Shown: positions 7,884-14,129 of the stretch, piece by piece
Position numbering within the stretch: position 1 is the stretch's first letter
How the letters are laid out: every line of letters begins with the position of its first letter
Source: Corallibacter vietnamensis
GTDB taxonomy: Bacteria; Bacteroidota; Bacteroidia; Flavobacteriales; Flavobacteriaceae
Direction: 5' to 3'
Length of the DNA stretch: 64,000 nucleotides
NCBI RefSeq assembly: GCF_039537875.1
Contig: NZ_BAABBI010000001.1
Location: 1,612,001 to 1,676,000 of the forward strand
The notes under the pieces: model-generated
Database searches by the model: none
What the model was told of the DNA's origin: nothing
Seen by the model: only the letters and a program-made list of their open reading frames with translations
Program-made: the position numbers and the translations under genes

Positions 7884-8088
7884 TATCCGACATTCCCCAC
7901 GCTCAATTCAGAACTGACATTGAAGTTCAGAACACACAATTTTTCCATCTTTTCCCCACCACCCATTTCAACGGTGTAGGTTTCAGCAATTATTAATGTT
8001 TTGCCTTGTGTCTGCGGTAGGTAAAAGGCTAAACCATCTGCTTAGAAGGCAGACGGTCATAGCTTTCACCCACCTCAACACCGCGCAT
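7875..8088 (-). pseudogene. frameshifted gene remnant
   Basis: On the minus strand an ATG at 8088 opens MRGVEVGESYDRLPSK and then stops. In another frame the coding sense continues with ADGLAFYLPQTQGKTLIIAE and on through VEMGGGEKMEKLCVLNFNVS to YFT and a stop at 7875-7877. Joining the two needs a one-base shift near 8043. The second part has clear protein-like character but no start codon. The family is not recognised. It lies just downstream of the minus-strand cassette at 8152-9730 and probably belonged to it. Confidence 0.5.
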
Positions 8089-8094
8089 AAAAAA

Positions 8095-8125
8095 AGAGCA
8101 TTTTTTAGAAAATGCCCTTTATTTA
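8095..8125 (-). terminator. rho-independent terminator
   Basis: Read on the minus strand, GGGCATTTT pairs with AAAATGCTC and is followed by a run of seven T. It closes the minus-strand cassette that ends at 8152. Confidence 0.65.
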
Positions 8126-8151
8126 TCTTTCCTATCGCTTAACATCAATAA

Positions 8152-8340
8152 TTACTTCCACCTACGACACTTTGCCCCAAGAAAAGTGATCAGTTTTTTT
8201 AGAAGTAGAGAAACAAAGAAACTTACGATTGCACCAACAACAGCCAAAACAATGGTAGTAATCAAATCCTCAACACCTATATTTAAAAAAGATGAAAAGA
8301 AAGTACCACCAATAATGGCAGATTTGGTATTATAATCCAT
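8152..8340 (-). CDS. small holin-like membrane protein
   Basis: The 62-residue protein starts MDYNTKSAIIGGTFF, has an N-terminal amphipathic part and one or two hydrophobic segments (LITTIVLAVVGAIVSFFVSL, about residues 26-45), and ends in a basic tail (KKLITFLGAKCRRWK). The ATG at 8340 is chosen because it overlaps the end of the upstream gene. The longer frame from 8382 adds only the antisense-looking MLLMMKIPKL. Size and topology are like phage holins, but no family is recognised. It is the last gene of the minus-strand cassette, before a terminator. Confidence 0.6.
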   Translation of the reverse strand: MDYNTKSAIIGGTFFSSFLNIGVEDLITTIVLAVVGAIVSFFVSLLLKKLITFLGAKCRRWK

Positions 8341-8572
8341 CGTCATTCGCATCAGTTTCGGTATTTTCATCATCAGTAACAACAGCTTGACTTACTGCGG
8401 TGGCTACAGTTCCAGCAACGGTCATATAAGTAGCAATGGTTACCACAATAGCAGGCATCGAAATAGGTGCAGCTATGATAGCACCACCTGCAGTAGCCAA
8501 TGCAATACCAATATTGCGTAAAGTCTTAAAAAATTTGGGAGTTGGTTTTTTATAACGTTCTACAATGTTCAT
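8330..8572 (-). CDS. small hydrophobic conserved protein
   Basis: An 80-residue protein with a basic start (ERYKKPTPKFFKTLRN), two hydrophobic segments covering residues 20-63 (GIALATAGGAIIAAPISMPA, then VVTIATYMTVAGTVATAVSQ) and an acidic tail (DDENTETDANDDG). It overlaps both neighbours (11 bases downstream, 23 bases upstream), so the cassette is translated as a unit. Similar small membrane proteins accompany DUF5675 genes in other Bacteroidota. No function is known to me. Confidence 0.65.
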   Translation of the reverse strand: MNIVERYKKPTPKFFKTLRNIGIALATAGGAIIAAPISMPAIVVTIATYMTVAGTVATAVSQAVVTDDENTETDANDDGL

Positions 8573-8972
8573 AATTCTGTGATTTAATAGTTAATAAAAT
8601 AGTTTCTTTTCTGTCTTTAGCTTGATACACCAAAGACAACAGTTTTTGCATAGCATTTTTAGAATAAACACCTTTCCCAATTCCACTCAAATAAGTTACT
8701 GGAGCAATACAACCTTGAAGCTCTTTTAAGGCATCATTCGCAGGATGAAAGAGAATAAAACTTCTACCTTTTACATCCTTCAAAATCAAATGATGCTTAA
8801 ACCGTTTTGAAAAACGTGGTTGAACTTCATAAGTGCCTTCAGGAATACAGGAAATATTTCGCTTGTTATTGTTCCAGGGCAATTCAATGGTATGACAAAG
8901 GAATTTACCAGAATTAAAGAGAGCACCATTGGTGCCCTCTTTAAAATAGGCTCTATGCAGCACTAATTCCAT
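8550..8972 (-). CDS. DUF5675 family protein
   Basis: The 140-residue sequence (LVLHRAYFKEGTNGALF, then CHTIELPWNNNKRNISCIPE, GTYEV, FILFHPANDALKELQGCIAP, then VYSKNAM) is characteristic of the uncharacterised DUF5675 family. The family's conserved His and Cys positions (HPAN, QGCIAP) recall peptidoglycan-acting folds and it often sits in phage-like or mobile clusters, but no activity has been proven to my knowledge. It lies two bases downstream of the 251-residue gene and overlaps the next small membrane gene. A lysis-module-like role (enzyme plus holin-like proteins) is a guess from context. Confidence 0.75.
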   Translation of the reverse strand: MELVLHRAYFKEGTNGALFNSGKFLCHTIELPWNNNKRNISCIPEGTYEVQPRFSKRFKHHLILKDVKGRSFILFHPANDALKELQGCIAPVTYLSGIGKGVYSKNAMQKLLSLVYQAKDRKETILLTIKSQNYEHCRTL

Positions 8973-8974
8973 AC

Positions 8975-9730
8975 TTACGGAGTATCTACAATAACAATTG
9001 CCAAAGCGTTGTAAGCACCGTTCTTAAGCTCGTACATTTGTCCGTTTACCTCTTGGTAAAACTCAACACCAAGCACCTGAACCACAGGAAGCGTTGAGTT
9101 TGCAGTCAATGAAGCTGTTAAGGCAATAGCAGCAGTATCAGCAGCGGTGTAAGGCAGAATAGCGGTCTCATCATTTTCAAATGTTGAGGTTTCATTCTCA
9201 AAATCCAATTCAGAAGCACCCATTACCACCTTAAAATGGGTTGTTCCCGTTGGTGCTGCAATTCTTACCGTTGGAGAAAACGCATCAAGGTTAACCGTAG
9301 CATCACCAGAAACACGGTCAAAAGCATTCGTGAATGGCGCAAAAAGGGTTGTCCCTAACTTTCCACCTAAATTGAATTCAAAGCTTTCTAACAGGCTTAA
9401 ATTCCCATCTTGAAGTGTTCTAGATCCTCTTTCATTGGTTGTATCAGTTTTAGTGATAGCAACCAACGTTTTAGTTAAACGTGAAACCACACGTTTGTCC
9501 TTTGCGTTTTGTAAAAGAATACGGATTGCATTACGCAATAATTTACCACCTTTACCAGCGCGTCCAAATTCAGACCCATTTTCACGCGTTCTCTGAAACG
9601 CAGGGTCATTCGCAATACGATTGGCATCCACACCACCTTTTTCGCGTGCTAAATGCCCATCAGTCGTTTTGTAAAAGGAAATACCACCGATAGTTCCTTT
9701 CAGTTTAATAATTCCAGTTTGTTTTGCCAT
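8975..9730 (-). CDS. conserved protein of unknown function, possibly structural
   Basis: A 251-residue protein beginning MAKQTGIIKLKGTIGGISFY. The ATG at 9730 is preferred over one at 9760 because the extra ten residues lack protein character. The N-terminal third is glycine-rich and basic (GKGGKLLRNAIRILL), and the rest is predicted beta-rich with many T, A and N residues (VNLDAFSPTVRIAAPTGTTH). There is no signal peptide or membrane segment. I recall similar proteins as conserved hypotheticals in Bacteroidota, near DUF5675 genes. The beta-rich, low-cysteine composition would suit a structural or tail-like protein. That is inference. Confidence 0.7.
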   Translation of the reverse strand: MAKQTGIIKLKGTIGGISFYKTTDGHLAREKGGVDANRIANDPAFQRTRENGSEFGRAGKGGKLLRNAIRILLQNAKDKRVVSRLTKTLVAITKTDTTNERGSRTLQDGNLSLLESFEFNLGGKLGTTLFAPFTNAFDRVSGDATVNLDAFSPTVRIAAPTGTTHFKVVMGASELDFENETSTFENDETAILPYTAADTAAIALTASLTANSTLPVVQVLGVEFYQEVNGQMYELKNGAYNALAIVIVDTP

Positions 9731-9779
9731 AATAATTCGTTTTTTGATTAATGAAACCAAATCACGTAATTTTATGGCA

Positions 9780-9884
9780 CGTTGTTAAAAAAGCAATTCC
9801 GTTTTCGGTCATCCATTCCGATACAACCAAAAACGTCATTAAAATATTGAAAACCCTATCGGGATTTCCAACATTTTAACAACG
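9780..9884. repeat. 11-bp inverted repeat in the divergent intergenic region
   Basis: CGTTGTTAAAA (9780-9790) and TTTTAACAACG (9874-9884) are exact reverse complements 83 bases apart, between the minus-strand cassette and the plus-strand HTH gene. Inside the loop, 9853-9863 (ACCCTATCGGG) is the reverse complement of 33-43 in the first REP-like fragment. It could fold into a long hairpin or mark a mobile-element boundary. Confidence 0.5.
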
Positions 9885-9954
9885 CATCATCATCACCATA
9901 ATCATAAAACAATAAAGTATGGATGATGTACGGATAAGGCATAGATAAAGTATT

Positions 9955-10152
9955 ATGATCCCAAAAAGAGCTTGCATATACCCAAAAGATATTCAGCGTA
10001 TCACAGGACGAAGTGAGCGCTATGGGCGTAAGCTTTTAAATGACATTAGAAACTACTTTGGAAAGGAATCTTACCAATTCGTCACAATTAAAGAATTCGT
10101 TGAATACAGCGGAATAGAAGAAGATATTGTCAACAAATATTTAATAGATTAA
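9955..10152 (+). CDS. small putative DNA-binding protein
   Basis: A 65-residue protein with a helix-turn-helix-like N-terminus (IYPKDIQRITGRSERYGRKL, residues 8-27) resembling excisionase/MerR-type winged helices, followed by a charged helix and a C-terminal helix (TIKEFVEYSGIEEDIVNKYL). It is divergent from the minus-strand cassette across a region with an inverted repeat and may regulate it. The family is not named with certainty. Similar small proteins occur in flavobacterial accessory regions. Confidence 0.6.
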   Translation: MIPKRACIYPKDIQRITGRSERYGRKLLNDIRNYFGKESYQFVTIKEFVEYSGIEEDIVNKYLID

Positions 10153-10171
10153 TCATAATATTTGATACAAA

Positions 10172-10383
10172 TTGACTGGTTTTAATGAAGTTAAAATTGT
10201 AAATTTGTAGTAAGACGTTCAGATAAATAATACTATTTCAAACTAACAGATAGGTCTACAATTCGGTTAACACTGTTTTAGTCTACTTCTGAAAGTATTG
10301 ATTTTACTGCATAGTGGCGGTTTAGTTATCATCCTGCCACCCCGACAAAAAGCTAAAAGCCAAACTATTAAGTTTGGCTTTTT
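10172..10383 (+). ncRNA. candidate small RNA with own promoter and terminator
   Basis: A TTGAC (10172-10176) and a TAAATTTG -7 box (10200-10207) are followed by about 150 bases with no open frame. A short stem follows (GTGGC at about 10315, GCCAC at about 10336), then a strong terminator hairpin at 10357-10383. The unit would give a transcript of about 170 nt. The promoter spacing of 25 bases is longer than ideal. No match to tmRNA, 6S, SRP or RNase P RNA is apparent. Confidence 0.35.
10357..10383. terminator. rho-independent terminator
   Basis: AAGCCAAACT pairs with AGTTTGGCTT around a four-base loop and runs into TTTT on the plus strand. The mirror-image stem could also serve the minus-strand membrane gene ending at 10408. 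Confidence 0.75.
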
Positions 10384-10407
10384 ATTTACTTCCTTATTTA
10401 GTTTTTT

Positions 10408-11121
10408 TTAATCACGCCCTAAAGGATTGGTATTCGCCAAAAAGTTTTTAAAAAAAAGAACACTTAAAACATGGCAAATCAATATAATCATTAAGAAAAC
10501 TTTGTTAGTGTTTAGAAACTCATTTATCGCGCTTAAACAAACTTGGAATAAGTAAAATATGCCAGCGGCTAGCAGTGTGGCCCCTGTTTTATACCGAACG
10601 CTTAAATAGATTAAGCTTATAGTAATTAAAAATATAGATACAGAAAAAACTAATAGAAATGTGAAAAATATTGAGTAGTTGTTTAGTGCAGAAAATAAAA
10701 GGTTTGTTATAGAGAATAAAACATACCCAATTAAGCTAACTGCTATTATTGAAGTGAAAGAAATTAAATCGTTAATCTTTTTTAAAGTTATGTATTTTTT
10801 TAGTGCTAAAGTACAGCATGTTAAATAAATAAAGTTTAATATGGTGATCCAAGAAAAATGATTTTTAAAATCTAATGACGCTAAAATATCAGACGAAAAT
10901 AAAGCAATCAAACCTATGATGTAATAGTAGTTTAGTTTATTTGTCCTATAAAAGATATAACTTAATAAAACACAAATAATAGATAAAGGCATTGTGAATA
11001 CAAGATGCTTTTTTATAGAAACGGTGTTTATTGTTACAGATGCAATTAGTAACACAAAAAAAAGCAGGTCGAAAATATTCAAGCTGCCTTTTAATTTTTT
11101 TATGAAAACACTAAATCGCAT
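10408..11121 (-). CDS. YhhN-like multi-pass membrane protein
   Basis: The 237-residue protein has about eight hydrophobic segments and no soluble domain. The spacing recalls the YhhN/TMEM86 family (lysoplasmalogenases): an early MPLSIICVLLSYIF segment, LIALFSSDILASLDF (family: FSxxGDxxL) and a late AGIFYLFQVCLSAINEFL. The match is weak, so family membership is tentative and an enzymatic role even more so. It is a single gene between a terminator and the HxlR gene. A clearer YhhN protein is encoded at 45322-45999. Confidence 0.6.
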   Translation of the reverse strand: MRFSVFIKKLKGSLNIFDLLFFVLLIASVTINTVSIKKHLVFTMPLSIICVLLSYIFYRTNKLNYYYIIGLIALFSSDILASLDFKNHFSWITILNFIYLTCCTLALKKYITLKKINDLISFTSIIAVSLIGYVLFSITNLLFSALNNYSIFFTFLLVFSVSIFLITISLIYLSVRYKTGATLLAAGIFYLFQVCLSAINEFLNTNKVFLMIILICHVLSVLFFKNFLANTNPLGRD

Positions 11122-11172
11122 TAAGATTTTGTTTTATAGAGTGTTAATGTACGTATATACGTTTAAAATTTA

Positions 11173-11517
11173 TCATAAATTAACTTTTTTTTTTTTATTC
11201 ACAGCATAAACTCCCCAATCTGCAATAGCTTGTACTACTGGAATCAACGTTTTGCCAAAATCTGTCAACGAATATTCTACCCTTAACGGTGGTTTAGAAG
11301 TGTAAACCTTGCGTTTTACTATACCATCTTCTTCTAGTGTTTTTAATTGCAAACTCAATGTACGTTCGGTTACAGTAGGCATTTCTTTTCTAAGCTCATT
11401 GTATCGTAATGTCTTATCAATAAGATGAAATAGAATTACCGTTTTCCATTTCCCACCAATAAGTCCCATTGTTAAACTGGCACAACAAGGGTATTCTTTT
11501 CCTTTAAATTTATACAT
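11173..11517 (-). CDS. HxlR-family transcriptional regulator
   Basis: This 114-residue winged-helix protein shows the HxlR signature: CCASLTMGLIGGKWKTVILF (residues 11-30), then RYNELRKEMPTVTERTLSLQ, LKTLEEDGIVKR and PPLRVEYSLTDFGKTL. Family members (HxlR, HypR, YodB, QorR) sense electrophiles or disulfide stress through an N-terminal cysteine; here two adjacent cysteines (C11, C12) occupy that place. It is divergent from a nitroreductase, and two near-identical palindromes lie at the two promoters, so it very likely represses both itself and the nitroreductase. Confidence 0.92.
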   Translation of the reverse strand: MYKFKGKEYPCCASLTMGLIGGKWKTVILFHLIDKTLRYNELRKEMPTVTERTLSLQLKTLEEDGIVKRKVYTSKPPLRVEYSLTDFGKTLIPVVQAIADWGVYAVNKKKKVNL

Positions 11518-11537
11518 ATTATTCGTTTAAATAAGTA

Positions 11538-11584
11538 CAAAGGTATTATACTATCATTAATTATACAACTATACTTTTTATAGT
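11538..11584 (-). promoter_or_regulatory. hxlR promoter with operator palindrome 1
   Basis: On the minus strand TACCTTTG (11545-11538) is a -7 box, with TTG 20 bases upstream (11568-11566). The palindrome ACTATACTTTTTATAGT (11568-11584, 6-bp arms) abuts this -33 element, as expected for autoregulation. Confidence 0.65.
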
Positions 11585-11672
11585 AAATTTAACATTCGGT
11601 TAAATCCATTGATATTGTTGAGTTTACGTCTTTTTATACCATAAAAAATTAAACTATCCTTTTTGACCGTTA

Positions 11673-11722
11673 TTGTCAGAAATAAACACTATACATACTT
11701 TTGTCACTATACTTTTGATAGT
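11673..11722 (+). promoter_or_regulatory. nitroreductase promoter with operator palindrome 2
   Basis: TTG (11673-11675) and TACTTTTG (11696-11703) are 20 bases apart. ACTATACTTTTGATAGT (11706-11722) differs from operator 1 at a single base and lies at the expected transcription start. HxlR-type repressors bind such paired sites. Confidence 0.7.
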
Positions 11723-11754
11723 TAAAAATAAAACATAACAAGAATCAATTAAAA

Positions 11755-12414
11755 ATGAATTTAAAAGAAACACTTAACTGGAGATACACTACTAAAGAAT
11801 TTGATCCAACAAAAAAATTATCTAAAGAAGATATGGGTCAAGTAAAAAGCTTGTTAAGAATGAGCGCTTCAAGTGTAAACTTACAACCTTGGCATTTTAT
11901 TATTGCTGAAACTGAAGAAGGAAAAGCACGCATAGCAAAAGGAACGCAAGGTTTTTTCCATTTTAACGAACCTAAAGTAACTAATGCTTCGGCAGTGGTG
12001 CTTTTTTGTGCAAAAACCGATGCTAATGAAGATTATTATAAACACATTGCAGATGTAGATGATAAAAATGGACGATTCCCAAATGAAGACATAAAAAACG
12101 GATTTATAGGTGCTGTAAAAACATTTGCCAATATCCATAAATACGATTTAAAAGATTTAAATCATTGGATGGAAAAACAAGTATATCTTAACATAGGTAG
12201 CTTCTTGTTAGGCGTTGCGAGTTTAGGTATTGATGCGACACCTATGGAAGGAATTGATGTAAAAGCATTAGATGAAGAATTTGGTTTAAGAGAAAAAGGT
12301 TTCACAGCATTAGTTGCCGTTTCTATAGGTTATAGAGCAGAATCTGACTTTAATTCAACAGATAAAACACCAAAATCTAGATTACCTGAAAGTGAAATTT
12401 TCACTGAAATATAA
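11755..12414 (+). CDS. NfsB-like NAD(P)H-dependent nitroreductase
   Basis: A 219-residue flavoenzyme of the oxygen-insensitive nitroreductase family, the length of E. coli NfsB (217). Hallmarks are the start LKETLNWRYTTKEFDPTKKL, the FMN-binding SASSVNLQPWHFIIAE (about 39-54), the helix MEKQVYLNIGSFLLGVASLG, and DATPMEGID with LREKGFTALVAVSIGYRA. It reduces quinones or nitro compounds with NAD(P)H in the cytoplasm. The divergent HxlR gene and shared operators indicate induction by electrophiles. It is followed after about 20 bases by a cupin gene, probably co-transcribed. Confidence 0.93.
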   Translation: MNLKETLNWRYTTKEFDPTKKLSKEDMGQVKSLLRMSASSVNLQPWHFIIAETEEGKARIAKGTQGFFHFNEPKVTNASAVVLFCAKTDANEDYYKHIADVDDKNGRFPNEDIKNGFIGAVKTFANIHKYDLKDLNHWMEKQVYLNIGSFLLGVASLGIDATPMEGIDVKALDEEFGLREKGFTALVAVSIGYRAESDFNSTDKTPKSRLPESEIFTEI

Positions 12415-12434
12415 ATCATATAAAAACCATAGTG

Positions 12435-13265
12435 ATGAAAAAAATTATAATAGCTGTTTTGTTATTGGTTGCGACTAAAGTATTAGCCCAAACACCAACA
12501 ACAGATGCTAGAAAATCTAAAAACGAAATTGTTACTGCAGACAATGTAGAATGGGGATGGTTAAATCCTTTACGAGGCGATAAAAGTCCTGCTGCAGGAA
12601 AACTTTGGGGAGACCGTACAAATAACGAGCCTGCAGGTTTTTTAGTAAAGTTTAAAAAAGGATTTTCATCACCACCACATATTCACAACATAACGTATCG
12701 TGGTGTGGTAATTAAAGGATTATTACATAATGATGATGAAAATGCTGAAAAACAATGGTTACCAGCCGGTTCGTATTGGCAACAACCTGCTGGCGAAGCA
12801 CATATTACAGCTGCAGATGCTGAAGATAATATGGCGTTTTTAGATATTCAAGAAGGCCCATATTTAGTAAAACCAACATCGGAAGCGTTTGATAATGGCG
12901 AAAAACCAGTAAACGTTGATAAAACCAATTTAGTTTGGTTAAATGCTAATGATATTGAATGGGTTTCAGAAAAAAGTAATGTTGAAACTGCTTTTTTATG
13001 GGGAAGTCACGAAAAAAATCAACTGCGTGCGTCATTAATAAAATTACCTGCCGGATTTAAAGGAAAAATTAAAAATTTAAGCCCAAATTTTAGAGCTGTG
13101 GTTATTTCTGGTAAAGTAACGCATCAATTTTCTAAAAAAGATGACGTAAATGTGTTGGAACCAGGTTCTTATTTTGGTGCAGCAGAAAAAACTTCACCAC
13201 GTTTAAAAACGGACGTTGAAACGGTTGTTTACATTCGCTCAAATGGTAAATTCAAAATAAAATAA
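12435..13265 (+). CDS. secreted bicupin protein, DUF4437-like
   Basis: A 276-residue protein with a clear signal peptide (MKKIIIAVLLLVATKVLAQ, cleavage near residue 19) and two cupin-like halves. The first has PPHIHNITYRGVVIKGLLH and PAGSYWQQPAGEAHIT, with likely metal-binding histidines. The second (ASLIKLPAGFKGKI, then PNFRAVVISGKVTH and EPGSYFG) has lost the histidine cluster. DUF4437 proteins have this arrangement. Their substrates are unknown. ATG 12435 is preferred over the adjacent GTG at 12432. It follows the nitroreductase closely, so HxlR may control it. Confidence 0.8.
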   Translation: MKKIIIAVLLLVATKVLAQTPTTDARKSKNEIVTADNVEWGWLNPLRGDKSPAAGKLWGDRTNNEPAGFLVKFKKGFSSPPHIHNITYRGVVIKGLLHNDDENAEKQWLPAGSYWQQPAGEAHITAADAEDNMAFLDIQEGPYLVKPTSEAFDNGEKPVNVDKTNLVWLNANDIEWVSEKSNVETAFLWGSHEKNQLRASLIKLPAGFKGKIKNLSPNFRAVVISGKVTHQFSKKDDVNVLEPGSYFGAAEKTSPRLKTDVETVVYIRSNGKFKIK

Positions 13266-13299
13266 TCTCTATAATTTAGCTTGATTGATTAATAGCAGA

Positions 13300-13342
13300 A
13301 AAAGCCACCAAATGTAAAATACATTCTGTGTGGCTTTTTTTT
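13300..13342 (+). terminator. rho-independent terminator
   Basis: AAAGCCAC (13301-13308) pairs with GTGGCTTT (13330-13337), with an inner ATGTAAAATACAT stem, followed by a T run. It ends the nitroreductase-cupin transcript. Confidence 0.75.
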
Positions 13343-13365
13343 ATAACACTATCAAATTAATATGA

Positions 13366-13506
13366 TGTCAGAACGTCATAAAAAACCAATCAGGCACATA
13401 TTTTGACAATGATAGAAGAAGTTACAATAATGCGCATCCTGATGTGTATGCTGAAGACAAAGTGAAATTATTAGTAACTTTAACAGAAAGCATAATAAGT
13501 AGCTAA
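13366..13506 (+). pseudogene. C-terminal gene remnant
   Basis: An open stretch of 46 codons without a start codon encodes a protein-like tail: GTYFDNDRRSYNNAHPDVYA, then EDKVKLLVTLTESIISS and a stop at 13504-13506. It sits between a terminator and the next gene's start with no promoter of its own. The parent family is not recognised. It is most likely what remains of a gene removed by deletion. Confidence 0.45.
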
Positions 13507-13532
13507 AGTTTAAAAGTCAACCAAAATAGCCA

Positions 13533-14126
13533 ATGAAAAAAGTACTCATTCTTTTTGCACATCCAAAATTTGAAAAATCAAGAGTCAATGCAACACTTAT
13601 TGAGCGATTAAAGGACAAGGCGCACGTAACATTTCACGATTTGTATGAGCATTATCCTAACTTTCATATTAATGTGCAGCAAGAACAAGAGTTATTACTT
13701 CAACACGATATTGTTATTTGGCATCATCCGTTGTATTGGTACAGTAGTCCTGCCATTTTAAAGCAATGGAAAGATTTAGTTTTAGAGTTCAATTGGGCAT
13801 ACGGACCAAACGGAAAAGTGCTGCATAATAAAACTGTTTTTAATGTTATTACTACTGGTGGATCACGCGAAGTGTATTGCACAGAGGGCTATAATACCTA
13901 TACAATAAATGAATTTTTAAGACCTTTTGAACAAACTGCAAAATTATGTGGTATGAACTATTTACCACCTTTTGCGGTTATGGGAACGCACCATTTATCC
14001 GATGATGATTTATTAGATTATGCTAACCAATACGAACAATTGATAGATTTGCTACAAGGTGATTTTAATGCAACGCAGCTATCCAATTGTTTTTTCTTAA
14101 ACGATTTAGAAATTTTATCCGCGTAG
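13533..14126 (+). CDS. KefF/KefG-like NAD(P)H oxidoreductase (flavodoxin fold)
   Basis: A 197-residue flavodoxin-fold protein of the NQO1/KefF family: KKVLILFAHPKFEKSRVNAT (FMN phosphate site), HDIVIWHHPLYWYSSPAILK with the family's HPLYWYS motif, QWKDLVLEFNWAYGPNG, then NVITTGGSREVY. KefF and KefG bind Kef potassium efflux proteins and activate them during electrophile stress. The next gene, three bases on, encodes the matching antiporter, so a role as ancillary subunit and soluble quinone reductase is well supported by context. Confidence 0.9.
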   Translation: MKKVLILFAHPKFEKSRVNATLIERLKDKAHVTFHDLYEHYPNFHINVQQEQELLLQHDIVIWHHPLYWYSSPAILKQWKDLVLEFNWAYGPNGKVLHNKTVFNVITTGGSREVYCTEGYNTYTINEFLRPFEQTAKLCGMNYLPPFAVMGTHHLSDDDLLDYANQYEQLIDLLQGDFNATQLSNCFFLNDLEILSA

Positions 14127-14129
14127 CAT

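Noticed and set aside
10300..10340. tRNA-like fold near the GTGGC/GCCAC stem
   Set aside because: The stem is only five pairs and no anticodon or T-arm signature is seen.
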